From the NCBI GenBank assembly GCA_029255685.2, contig CM055316.2, forward strand, positions 68,153,237 through 68,217,236: a stretch of 64,000 bases of DNA, written 5' to 3'. Below, in pieces: positions 11,593 to 22,450 of this stretch. This stretch comes from Silene conica (taxonomy: Eukaryota; Streptophyta; Magnoliopsida; Caryophyllales; Caryophyllaceae). Both the position numbers and the translations under genes were made by a program. The notes below the pieces were generated by a model. It worked only from the letters and a program-made list of their open reading frames with translations. It was not told the origin of the DNA and made no database searches. The stretch's first letter is position 1. Each line of letters opens with the position of its first letter.

Positions 11593-12901
11593 TGATAAGA
11601 CGGGTTTAGTACAGCATAAAAGTGTCAATTTAGATGAGTTTCTGATGTAATTAGTAGCGTGTGGAGGTATAATTGTATAATTACGATTTCTTGGTGTTGG
11701 TTGCATTTGAGAGTAATTATTGGAGTTTACATGGTTTATGGGTTGACAAAATGGTCCAAGCTTGATTGTGATCAATGAGCCCAACAATTGTCAAAGCTAC
11801 AAGAGTTAAGCATGAATAAAGAAAGTCGAAAAATCACAACCAGAATTTGGCGCGGGTCGCGGATTTTCCCGAGGGTCGCGGATTCAGACGCGCGGGTCGC
11901 GGATATTGGCGCGGGTCGCCCGTGGCTCGGCTGTTTCAATGTTTTTATTTCGTTTGTTTCCAACTTTCAGCTAGTTTTTGGAATTTTTCTATTTTTCTAT
12001 TTTTATATTAGGATTATTAGGTTAAGTATTTAGCTTATCCTTCACTTTTTCATTCATAAAACTTTTAGAATTGGAAAGACTATCAAGAACCCTAATTTCT
12101 TTTGCTTAATAATTATGAGGAACTAATCCTCTCTTTTCTTGGATCGATGAACGGAAGCTTCGACTAATTAATTGTGAGATTGTTCTTTCTCCCTTTTATT
12201 TCTCAAGTATTGTTTATGTCTCTTGCTCGTATTTTATGATTATTGTTTTCTCTAACTAATCTGATCAATTAGTAATTGTTAACTTTAATCTATCGCATGT
12301 TTAGAAATTGAATCTGTAATTGTTCAATTAATCTAGACTAAAGTAGCAAGCTTTACCCTAATAATTTGTATGCGTTTCATCGTTATTAGGACGAAGTAGA
12401 GACTAAACATATAATTCGAATCGTTAACCGCGTGTGTTAAAGATCGTTATCTTTATTGCTTCCTTGGATTGTTAATGCTATTGTTGGATTAAATCTAGAC
12501 GCTTGGCTTAGATTATTCAATAATTAGGGTCTTCTAATATCGTGTTTCGACTTAGTTGACTATACTTAAGAGGAAGAAGGAAACTTGTTTTTCACAATAA
12601 AGTAGTTGAGAGTAATTGAGTTAAAGACAATCAAAGACCAATTAGTTTGTTGATAGTGGATGTTTATTGACCCAAGATCTTTTAATCATCTGAGTTAATT
12701 CATCTTTATTGTTTGTTTAGTAGACTATAGATTATTCAATCACAAAACTTCCCTGTTATTGTTACTTATTTTCTATACTTTAATTCACATAAATTACATC
12801 GCCTTCTCTGTGGATCGATCCTTATTACCATATACTATATTATTTTAAGGTTTTAAGTGTTATAAATATTATCTTTGGGAGCATACGATTTCGGCTCACC
12901 A
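11593..12901 (+). repeat. Gypsy 5' LTR
   Basis: 1309-bp LTR starting TGATAAGACGGG and ending TCGGCTCACCA. It contains four closely spaced GCGCGGGTCGCGGA-like units (about 11849-11922), GC-rich islands in an otherwise AT-rich LTR. Confidence 0.93.
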
Positions 12902-12905
12902 AATT

Positions 12906-12924
12906 TTGGCGCCGTTGCCGAGGA
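12906..12924 (+). other. Gypsy primer-binding site
   Basis: TTGGCGCCGTTGCCGAGGA begins five bases after the end of the 5' LTR. This is the recurrent form of the tRNA primer site in Athila/Tat-type plant gypsy elements (family knowledge). I do not assign the tRNA species. Confidence 0.8.
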
Positions 12925-12991
12925 AGGCAATAGTTAATTTTTGTGCTTTGTAGTGTAGAATTTTAGTATGTTTATTTAGTGTAGTTTAGAT

Positions 12992-13228
12992 AGACGGGTT
13001 ATTGCGACGCTTTTAAATCACCTATTGCGGCGTAAATAGCGCCGGAATGGGTTATACCGACGCTTTCAAAAGCGCCCCATTTGCCTGTGCCGCTACCCCC
13101 TTTTACGACGCTAATGTTTTGCGTCGGTATAGGTAAATCATAGCACCGCAAAAATTGACGCGCTATTCTAGTGCTATACCAGCTCTTTTAAAGCGCCGCT
13201 AGACAAGACACCTACGCTTTTAAAGCGC
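12992..13228. repeat. Left subterminal repeat cluster (GCGTCG / AAAGCGCC)
   Basis: At least eight copies of CGACGCTTT, AAAGCGCC and close variants, on both strands, within about 240 bp of otherwise AT-rich DNA. This is the usual layout of transposase-binding subterminal repeats in CACTA elements. Confidence 0.6.
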
Positions 13229-14985
13229 CTCAACTAATCTGTGACTATTGTCTATTATACACCATTATGATGTTTTCGTTAACTCGCTTTTTAGAGTTGG
13301 TTTTATACTTTTATACTACGATCAACAATTTTATTTATCAAACCTGCATTTCTTATTATATTCCGTCTCAAGAAACATATTCCTTGTCACAATAAGAACT
13401 ACTACACATTCACAATTTTACGAGAAACAAACATATCTTAACATTAAATAACCGTAGTGTCAAATACATGTCCGAACATAATAAGAATAAATGTGTCGTA
13501 CATTGAAAAAATCAACTATCGAGTCAGAATGTCTTTTATTATATTCCCACCAACACTAGCTAGTGATTATTTACGGCATCTTAGAAATGCATATCTTCAG
13601 TGCCTCTAAAGCAATCCTTGTGATGAAGCTTGAGCTTGACGATACAAAAGGTAGCTTGAACATTGAATTACTGAAAGTTCAAGTGAAAACAAAGCAAGTC
13701 GTTTATGAACAAATTATACGATAATTCAAATTTACATATGCACCACAACCGACTTCAATTTTTCTTTGTTAGTAGTCTATAATACAAGAGTAAATGTTAG
13801 CTCATCTGCAACATACATGATACATACAGAACAACTCTTTATAAAATCGTGAATAAAGTTATAGAAGAACATACCAGGTATATGTATTCAGTAGTAAGAG
13901 GATGGACCTTCTAGCTAGTTCACGAACTCAAATTTCCCAATGTCCCATACGATTGTCGTACCAACTGGCCACAAGAGACATCATATACAAGAGGTGACCA
14001 ACTGCATGTTTTAATATGTGGGTGGAACCGTTGTATACTTGGAGCAATATGCTCTCATAAATAGCTTCAAACACGGGATTTCATCAAATTAAATAGCTGA
14101 AACCCCTCCGTGTGAACTTTCCTTTAATAAAAAATCATCTAATTTCATACTGGTGTTGTACGATTTCAATTTTCTACAACACCACTATACCTTCTCATGT
14201 GGAATAGTCTCATGCTAGGATTGCGTTTTGTACAAATGTTTACAAGAAAGCATAATCTTCGCATCAATTATCCGCTCCATTTGCTCTGTAACCCCACTCA
14301 TATATACCTTCTCAGCATGAGATTCATAAAATGATAAAACAATCTCAAACAGCTAAGGAGATTTGACTACGAAAATCAAAGAACAAACCTGTGGGGTGGT
14401 AGATGTCGCATTGTCCAAAGGGTTCATTCGCTCAAGCAATCATGTTACTTCATTTATCCCGACGGCAAAATGCATCTGCTCATCAATAACGTCACAACAA
14501 ACATTAATCAAACTACTATGTTCCACAAAATCAACTCAAAATTCAGTCTTGCATTCTAATTTATAAAGGGTAGCAGTGACAAGAAAAAGAAAGACGAACC
14601 TTAAACCACAATTTGTCAGACAAAGTTTGATTAGACTGTCTTTCAGATTCAATAACCCTATCTACCATTAATACATATTCAAAAAAATCAAGCTTTTTGA
14701 ACTAACCCAATAAACAAATACTAAAACATGTATTTGCTTAGCTTGAGTCATTTGTCTAACTTTGCGGAGAATAAAAGAAGGTAAATAAATGATTGAGACG
14801 GAGGGAGTGACAAACATGTACTCCTGATATGGTTTTCTTTTGCTTCAAAACCAACGCTTAAGGGAAAAGCAGGGGAATTGCATTACTCTTCTTCAAGAAA
14901 CCTCTATGCCAAGATTACTAATAAATGTATTGTTATAACGGAAGCACAGAGAAAGACTAAAACAAACAATAAAGAACAAACGCAC
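13229..14985. other. Interior of CACTA-like element, no gene seen
   Basis: AT-rich, with short broken frames and no recognisable domain. A GACGGAGGGAGTGA stretch at about 14799-14812 looks like an isolated Stowaway right end. Confidence 0.4.
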
Positions 14986-15800
14986 AGATTTACGTGGTTC
15001 ACTAACGGTGTGTTAGCTACGTCCACAGGGCAGAAGGGAGAGAGTTTTATTAATGTGAGGAGTTTTCCAGATTACAGATTCAGAACGATATTAAAGTATG
15101 ACTGCTAGGGTAGAGGTTAAGAGTTTATATAGTACTCTTAACCTAATACAATACAAATTAGACCTAATATAATAAGGCCTAGACAGAAACCCGCATAGTC
15201 GTTCGAAGCGGTCACTAACAGATTCAAGGAATAGACCCAACATAAATAAAGCTGACACAGGGAATTACGTGGTTCACTAGTAAAATAACTGGCTACGTCC
15301 ACCCTGCAAGGAGATCAAATTTCACTATAATAGAGAAAATAGTACAACAGTATACCGGTACACACGCGCTCAATATGAGCCAAAAGTATACCTATTCTAC
15401 CGTCAAATATGGTAGTCTCAAAGACACAAAAGAGACTACCCGAATAAGACGAAGGACAAATTATCTTGAGGCCAACCAAGATCTAAACAAACTCCTCCAA
15501 TCTTCAAAGACAAACGAGATAGACGAACACCAATAATAGAGCCCTGAGACAAACTGAGTTTTCTTCTCCAGAAGAAACCTCACAAATTGACCATCTTTAT
15601 TGTGCTCTCAAATCTCTCACATCTTTGTCTCTTCTAATTAACCTACAATAATATTTAGGTCTTTATATAGTTATTCCACCCAAGACTATTGGGAAAGTAT
15701 ATAGTTTCCTAATCTAATTCAAGTTCTCCTACCATAAATAAACTAAGAAACCAAGTCTTAATAAGACACTTAGCTTATATCCGTTTTCGACACAAATTCA
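14986..15800 (-). repeat. Two diverged LTR-like fragments with repeated TACGTGGTTCACTA blocks
   Basis: TTTACGTGGTTCACTAACG...GCTACGTCCAC (about 14990-15028) recurs as ATTACGTGGTTCACTAGT...GGCTACGTCCACC (about 15264-15303). On the minus strand each has an upstream CTATATAAA box (about 15126-15134 and 15661-15671), in the order expected for an LTR promoter and leader. No coding domain accompanies them, so they are relics, probably copia-type LTRs. Confidence 0.5.
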
Positions 15801-16019
15801 AGGCATAAATTCACAACAACTTTTATTTCGTTTATTTCTTTTGTTTTTTTTAAGCATAAAGACAAAGAAAATAATTAAAAAAGAGATGAGTAAATTATTT
15901 GATAATAAGTTGAGCAAATTGAGTGTAATTGACCAAAATTGTTCATCAAAAATATTCTCAAAATAAAAAGGTAAGCAATTGATTTGAACACCTTAGAGTA
16001 TAATAGGTAATACCAACAT

Positions 16020-16200
16020 TGCAACATGGGTTGGCCCCAATGGTAAAGAATTAACCTTCTAACCCTGAAGTCAGGCATTAAGTTAAAATATAGCCCTTTT
16101 GGTAGGCAATATGTAAACACCACTTTAAGCCCTCAAAGAGGCCGGTGGTCTGCCTTGGCCTTGAAATGGGTAAGACTTACCCTTAACCTAAACTTTCCTA
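16020..16200 (+). repeat. Possible SINE fragment
   Basis: GGGTTGGCCCCAATGGTAAAG (about 16027-16047) resembles a tRNA-derived pol III A box with its flanks, and a weak B-box-like ACCCTGAAGTCAGGC follows about 15 bases later. No poly-A tail or target duplication could be fixed. Confidence 0.3.
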
Positions 16201-16764
16201 TACCAAAAATAGAGTATAATAGGTAAACAAATGACCGAAAATCTCCAAACTCAAGGAGTACAATACTAGCTTAGTAAATAAAACAACTTGTTGATCAAAA
16301 ATAATGGGATTTATCCACGACTTAAAGTAATTTGTACTCGAAAAAATTCTATACCTTGGATTTCCTGAATCTGCTGTACTCATAGAAAAAAATTATGATG
16401 GAAAATAGAGGTCTAATCCGGAAACAAACCCCAAAAAAATAAGTAATCACGACCCATATACGAATCATTTGACCCATCCACGAGGTCGACTTTTACTATC
16501 AACCCGTATTACTACTCCTTGAGCTCTAAGATAGATTTCCGAAACAAGCTTATTTATTATCGTAGGGTGTAATTATTGGTAAAATTTTCCAAAATTTTAA
16601 ACTATATCAGATCAGGTTTCACTAACTTTTATTATTTCTAATTGTTCAGACTTACCTCATATTTCATATATTATCAATTAGACCCAACTCAAAATTTACC
16701 TATTCACTTTACTTGAAAAATGTGGGGTTCGAGGTAAGAAGAATGAGAGTAATATAACACGTGC

Positions 16765-16850
16765 CCGCAAGGGAGGAGTTTAGTGGTTAAAACTTCGGTG
16801 AAATTTCTAAGAGACCCGAGTTCAAGTCTCCTCAAGAGCGAGGATTTAAG
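16765..16850 (+). repeat. tRNA-derived SINE head
   Basis: TTTAGTGGTTAAAACTT (about 16780-16796) fits an A box. GAGTTCAAGTCTC (about 16829-16841) fits a B box some 33-35 bases later, the tRNA-like pol III spacing found in plant SINEs. The 3' end and target duplication are not clear; a 57-bp direct repeat (about 16886-16990) follows. Confidence 0.5.
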
Positions 16851-17024
16851 ACTCCAGTTAAGACCTTATCAAGACTTTATCAAGGCTATGATGGATTACG
16901 GGTAGTCTTGAGTAAGTTTTGTCTCAACACTTATACGCTATGATAGATTACGGGGAGTTTTGAGTAAGTTTTGTCTCAACACTTACCAAAGTCTTATCTC
17001 AAAACTATCATAATCTTACGCTTA

Positions 17025-17387
17025 GGGCGGGTAATATTATTAGTAGTCTTGATATAAGACATTGGTAATTTTTAAGACAAGACTCACTCAAATTACCAAT
17101 AATCTACCAAAGTTGTGAGTTGAGTTGTGTAAATACAAAACTCAACTTGAGACTTTGGACGAGTCTTGACGCCACTTTTAATAAAAATTATTCAATGAGT
17201 GTATTTCATGTGTCATTTCTTTTTGTAAAAAAAAAAAAAGAGTTGATGTAAAAAATGGGAGTATAAAGTCTGAGATGGGTTTGAGTAAGTATGAACAATA
17301 AAAATAATAAAAATCGGTAAAAAACTAACATGGTAGAGTCTTAAAACTTTGGAGAGTTTTAGGAGAGTTTTAGGAATAATATTACCC
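17025..17387. mobile_element. Tourist-like (PIF/Harbinger) MITE
   Basis: The ends GGGCGGGTAATATTATTAG and (reverse strand) GGGTAATATTATTCC are imperfect inverted repeats, flanked by TTA at 17022-17024 and 17388-17390. 363 bp, AT-rich, with GTCTTGA/TCAAGAC-type internal foldbacks and no ORF. Confidence 0.7.
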
Positions 17388-17523
17388 TTAAATCCATAAC
17401 ATCATTAATGTTTGGTTGATTGTTGCTTAATGGAGTTACCAAATTTGGGAGGAAAAAGTTTGATTTAAAGTAATCATGTAATAAGACAAAAAGACAATAT
17501 ATTATAAGCAACAAGTGTTAGTA

Positions 17524-18077
17524 TCATTATATATATAAAAGCAAAATGTAAAACTGTTGATGTGGCGTAACTAGGTTTCAGAATTAGGCTAATGAAACTC
17601 TCTCATTCAACCTCATAATTTCAGTTTTTTTCGGCCAATAACGTGAATAATAACAGTCATGTCAGCTTACATTAAATATCAACTTATTAATTAATATTCC
17701 AACCATTTAATTACTTAAATTTCTCTTTTTTTACCTTATTTATCTTTTATTCTTTCTCTTTCTTAAATCTTACTTTATCTCAATTAATCTTTTTCAACCC
17801 TTACATCTTTTTCTATTCTATTACTAAAACCTCCTTTTATTGAAAAGTTATAAGTTTACTTTTTTTAATTATATTTTACGCTTTTCAAGTTATACGTCAA
17901 ACTTTTAATGTCAACATGTTCTTATATATCTCATGTTATAGATATACTTTTTATTTTTCTTTAAAGTATTTACATATACACCACGTATATTATTAGTATA
18001 TCTAACAACTTTAATTGATCATTTCCTGTCAAAATTAAAATTGAACAACCCGTGAATTTTCACGGGTGTTACGCTAG
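17524..18077 (+). mobile_element. Short non-autonomous Helitron
   Basis: The 5' end is TC (TCATTATATATATAAAAGC) after an A at 17523. The 3' end is CTAG at 18074-18077, followed by T. A GC-rich hairpin CCCGTG-AATTTT-CACGGG (18049-18066) stands seven bases before the terminal CTAG. TC...CTAG ends, A/T insertion site and subterminal hairpin are the Helitron signature. No Rep/helicase sequence. The 5' end resembles that of the larger Helitron at 53301. Confidence 0.82.
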
Positions 18078-18336
18078 TTAAATTTCAAAACGAAATATTC
18101 TTTTTTCTGTGACCGAATTCATTAAATGGGGCAATATTTGATAAAAGTTACATGTATTGGAAGCAAGTTTAAAAATAATTATATAATGGATTAAGTCTCA
18201 AAATTTGGATTATATAATGGAATTTCAAATGATCTCCCTAAACTTTGCTAATTTGCATAGAGTATCTAACTTATTAAGTTTGTACACATAATATCATTCA
18301 TGAATTATTTTCAGGATTTCATGCACATGCAGGACT

Positions 18337-18485
18337 GTACAAATATTGACCCGGACGGCTGGACCGGACCTGACCGGACCGTAAGGGTCAGACAGTACGG
18401 GTCATTAAAATGTGGGAACTGGTCCACGGTCCTAGTCTGTCTAAACCCGTGGGTTAACCCTTTGGACCGGTTGATGACCGGATGC
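18337..18485. repeat. GGACCGG-rich low-complexity block
   Basis: GACCCGGACGGCTGGACCGG and related units repeat on both strands in an AT-rich setting. This is the same style as the subterminal regions of the hAT MITEs at 2863 and 40792, so it is probably an end of another such element. No matching opposite end was found, although GGTCCAAAGGGTTACGGGTC at about 18759-18778 could be its remnant. Confidence 0.4.
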
Positions 18486-18812
18486 ATATAATTTCGTGAT
18501 TTTTTTATTACTTGATAAACTTAGAATTTGAAATTTCCAAACTTCCTTATTAATATTGGCACATAATTTTGTAGGTTATCAATTACCATAATTTTTAATA
18601 TTTACCTATTAAACTACTTTCTTATTAAATTTTATAAGACTATATAAGAGATTGTGTTTTAACTTTTAAGTTTTATAAAAGGCGTGTAATTGTAGTGCAC
18701 AATATGATATACTAGTTATAAATTTATTGTTTAAAACAATGGCATCACGAAACTGGCGGTCCAAAGGGTTACGGGTCCGAGTTTAAACTAATATTTTAAT
18801 TACAACCGTTAC

Positions 18813-18976
18813 AATATAGTCGCTGAATTGATTATAGCCACTAGATTAGAAATATAGCCGTTGAATTGATTTTAGTCATTGGATTTGAAATATAGCGGTT
18901 GTATTGATTTTAGACACTAGATTAAAAATATAGCGGTTGTATTGATTTTAGCCATTCGATTAAATATAGTTGTTGT
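18813..18976. repeat. Tandem repeat, about 36-38 bp unit, four copies
   Basis: Units of the form ATATAGCCGTTGAATTGATT plus TTAGCCACTAGATTAGAA repeat about four times with small changes. It lies just upstream of the Harbinger nuclease relic and was possibly a 5' region of that element. Confidence 0.65.
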
Positions 18977-19083
18977 ACAAAAAAAAACTTATATATATTA
19001 CCTCATACTTGTTAAACATAATCAATCACATTTTCGGTTGGGTCAAATTCTAAAAATCAACAATAAATCATCATCATTATTAT

Positions 19084-19551
19084 AATGTGCGGATCAAGTT
19101 CAAATTCTGATTCGTCAAACGACAATGTTGTCGATTAAAATAGACTTTTCAATTACCAATGTGAAGCCGAAGCCGATGAAAGATCTGAGGCTATTCAAAA
19201 TCTTATAGGCCAACCGCCAACGTATGAATGAATACGTCAACAGAAGAATCCATCAACAAAATCCTCCCCCCAAGACGTCGTAGGAGAAACATTGAAAGAA
19301 ATCGTGAAGAAGGTCCTAACCAATTGTACAGCGACTATTTTATGGATCCGGTCTATCCCGAAGAACTATTCTGTCGCAGGTTTCGCACGAAGAAACATAT
19401 ATTCATGCGCATAATTAATGGTAATCCGCCAATGATCGATTTTACCAACAAAGAGTCGGCGGTAGTAGGAGACTTAGTTTCTCACCATTGCAAAGATGCA
19501 CAACTGCTTTAAGAGTTCTAACATGTGGTACATCCACTGATTCAGTTTAGA
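19084..19551 (+). pseudogene. PIF/Harbinger nuclease N-terminal relic
   Basis: Fragment of a Harbinger-type transposase (plant ALP1-like DDE endonuclease family). Visible are RRRRRNIERNREEGPNQL, then DYFMDPVYPEELFCRRFRTK and KHIFMRIINGN in one frame (19228 on), and after a frameshift QRCTTALRVLTCGTSTDSV up to 19551. Upstream, a Ser-rich MCGSSSNSDSS start is followed by in-frame stops (for example at 19134). This corresponds to the family's N-terminus up to the helix before the DDE core; the catalytic region is absent. The stops and frameshift show it is dead. It ends where the GGGCC-rich block begins. Confidence 0.8.
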
Positions 19552-19760
19552 CCTGATCATGGGTCGGGTTGGGCCGGATTTGGGCTGGGCTCGTGCTAAA
19601 TAAACGGCCCAAATACATAGGTCGGGTCGGGCCGGGCCGGGCCGGGCCGAGCCGGATCGGACCAAAAGGGCAGACCAATTTTTTGGCCCAAGCCAATAAT
19701 TGTTCGGGCTATAATGGGCCTCGGGCCAAAATAGGCCAAAACGGGCCAAAATAATACTGT
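19552..19760. repeat. GGGCC-rich block, probable hAT MITE fragment
   Basis: It starts AGACCTGATCATGGGTCGGG and runs through dense GGGCC/GGCCCA repeats on both strands. The start looks like the terminus of hAT-like MITEs with internal short GC-rich repeats, but no opposite end or TSD is seen. The frames crossing it are low-complexity. Confidence 0.45.
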
Positions 19761-20461
19761 AGGCACTAAAAATAAAATCCGTTGCCTACAAATACAATAC
19801 GAAATAATCAACAAAATGGATATGTGAACAAACAATTAGTAACGAAATAAAATTTTCAAGTCTTAGGTGTTTGACTTCGACTCTTTTGGTAGGAGAACAA
19901 TCCAATAGTATCATACAATAACTTATGAGTTAAGATATGAACAATAATTATCGCATAAAAACCCCCCGAATAAAAACTTCAGGGTTCTGAACATACATGT
20001 CATGCTTATATCAACCAAATTCAAAGCACTTAAATTTTTTGTGTAGAAATAACTTGATTTATAAAATTATAACACATATAGTTAAATTACGAACCCAGAT
20101 CTATGATAGAATGAATGTAATTGTTGAATTGAACGAAAATAAAGAAACCCCCAATTTTCTAGTGGGAGAAAAATAACAACTGTAGTAAAATTAAGCAATA
20201 ATTAAAATTCGTATATCAACCAAAATATAGAAAAAAAGAATGGTAAGGAAGAATCATAAAGGTACCTCGCTCTAATTCGGCCACCATAATAAAAAAAAAT
20301 TATGCCTGATTTTCGATCAGATTGAGTTTATCATCTCAGTTCCATCTTATCTCCTGAAGATATGAATATAATGAGTGTTGGGATACTAGGAAGTTTTAAT
20401 TTTGTTTTGAGAGTAGAGACTAGTGAAATAGGCGGTATAGTGAAATTTTCATTTTCATTTT
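19761..20461. other. AT-rich interior of CACTA-like element, no gene seen
   Basis: No ORF of note, no recognised repeat. It leads into the right subterminal AGCGCT/AAGCGCC repeats that begin about 20462. Confidence 0.4.
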
Positions 20462-20600
20462 AGCGCTTATCGCAAATACGGAAGTTTCAAGCGCTATTAT
20501 CCAACGTTTTCTAGAAGCGCCTTCCTTTTTGTTATTTTGAACTAAATTCAGCACTAATTTGGGTGAGCGCCGGTACAAAAGCGTCGTAAGAAGTCATTTT

Positions 20601-21588
20601 TGTGGGGAATATAGCATGTATTCACCCTAAACTTGCAGGATTATAATGAAAAATACAGTTGTGTTTATAGTCATAAGATTAAAAAGGATAAGAAAAAGAA
20701 TTCAACCTTTGGTCCTTTGTGCTTAAGGCCTAAGAACAGGAATTAAAGTAAATTCCCTCCTATAACTTGCACCCAAGACTTGATTGAGATGATGCCGCGT
20801 GTGCTAGAAATACCCTCCAATTGCCTTGCAATATGGGGAGAGCTTTTGTGAGGTTTTAGATGTGAGATCTGAGTTTTGGGAAAAAGATGTTCTCAAAACC
20901 CTAATTGTGAGAATTATGAATTACCAGTCACTGACAAAAGGAGAAAGACTCTCCTTTTGTATTAGTTAGGTCGGCCGAATGGGTCTTGGGTAAGGGTGGG
21001 CTTTTTCCACTCTTACCTTATACCTTTGCGTGATTCGACCCGTTTTGCTAAATATTATTTGCGGGTTTTAATTATAAATCGTAACATGTTATCAGATATT
21101 AATATAGTCGATATATTAATAACGGTCTGATAAAATACGATATTGTATAATTACCTAAATTAATATAACTGTTTATATTAATTCGCGAATACAATATTTA
21201 ATTAAATATAACTGTTTATATTTAATTTACGAATTAATCATGTAATCCGTATTAGCTAAAATTATTTAATCCGTATTAAATAATAATCTCAACATCTTAT
21301 TGACTAATTTATTAGTCAATACCTCTGACTAACTGTTTAGTCATATCTGGCATAAATGTGACTGTATTTTCATACCTTCACATCTCTCAAACGTGTCCTA
21401 TAGGTGTGACGTATAGGGACCAGTTGATCACCGCCATCCGTATGACAATAACGTCAAACTTATCTAGCAAGCCAACCGTTATTGATAAACGTGGATCAAC
21501 TGGTAATAATACAAAAGTATGCCCTTGTGATCCTTAAAGAGATTTAATAAGTCATTGTACTTAATTGTCAAGGACACCAGCCCCAACA
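20601..21588 (-). repeat. Copia 3' LTR
   Basis: 988 bp. Read on plus it runs from TGTGGGGAATATAG to CACCAGCCCCAACA; on the element's strand it starts TGTTGGGGCTGG. Confidence 0.95.
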
Positions 21589-22450
21589 ATCTCCCACTTG
21601 TCCGTACAAGGGTATGTGCAATGACGTTATCACACTACATGTGGAGGACACAATCTCCAACAAACTCCCACTTGTCCGTACAAGTGTAGGTGCGATAACC
21701 GAATCTCATATCCTTTTAAAATTTCTCCCACTCAATGTAAGACAATTTGCAAATCCGCATTCGCAAAGGTCGTATCTCACAAGCGATCTGTATCAAGAGT
21801 GGTTTCCCCGACTAGAGAGTAACTTAACTGATAAAACGAATCTGTATTCGAGCATGGCCATGCATTTCAGTTACTACTCCTCGAGTGGCCCTGAAAAATG
21901 ATAAAATCCTGATAAGGGTTTGGATATTTCCCTCAACTCGAATCCTGCCGATATCGCCCAGCATGAAATAACCCAGAAAAAATCCTCTTGGCCCCTGTTA
22001 CGGTGACCGTGGGAAAGAAACCAAAGTTACCCAAAATCTGTCTTAATCTCAAGAAGCAGTTGAAAGTCAAAAGACTCGACTCTAAGGAACACTATGGAGG
22101 TCCTATCCACGACCTGGCACCCAATGTTATAAAACATTTAGGACTCCATAACGTTGTCACGGGGTGTCCTACGAGATATCCGTATAACTCGCCTTTGTGA
22201 TTGGTCAGTCATCCACGTGACTTATGGCTCGTTGAACCCACCATCAACCAACGTCACAAAATGATTACCTGAGTTATCAGCTCAAGTGGGTAATCAAGGA
22301 CCAAAACGATGTAATGTTAATCAGTTCACTTTGTGGTGTTCAAAATTGGCGTACAATTCCACATGAGAAACAAAACATTTTATATCATAACAATAAGGTT
22401 GAATAGAGTACACGAGAAAATGAATTATTACATGAATTCATAAAAGAGTA
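21589..22450 (-). other. Copia 3' untranslated region with duplicated polypurine tract
   Basis: Between the polyprotein stop and the 3' LTR. CTCCCACTTGTCCGTACAAG occurs twice (21591-21610 and 21666-21685). On the element's strand this gives two AAGTGGGAG purine tracts 75 bp apart; the one next to the LTR is the expected plus-strand primer. A third shorter CTCCCACT lies near 21725. No ORF of note. Confidence 0.7.

Noticed and set aside
16765..16850. tRNA gene
   Set aside because: A and B boxes are present, but the full cloverleaf, anticodon stem and acceptor pairing do not form; a SINE head fits better.
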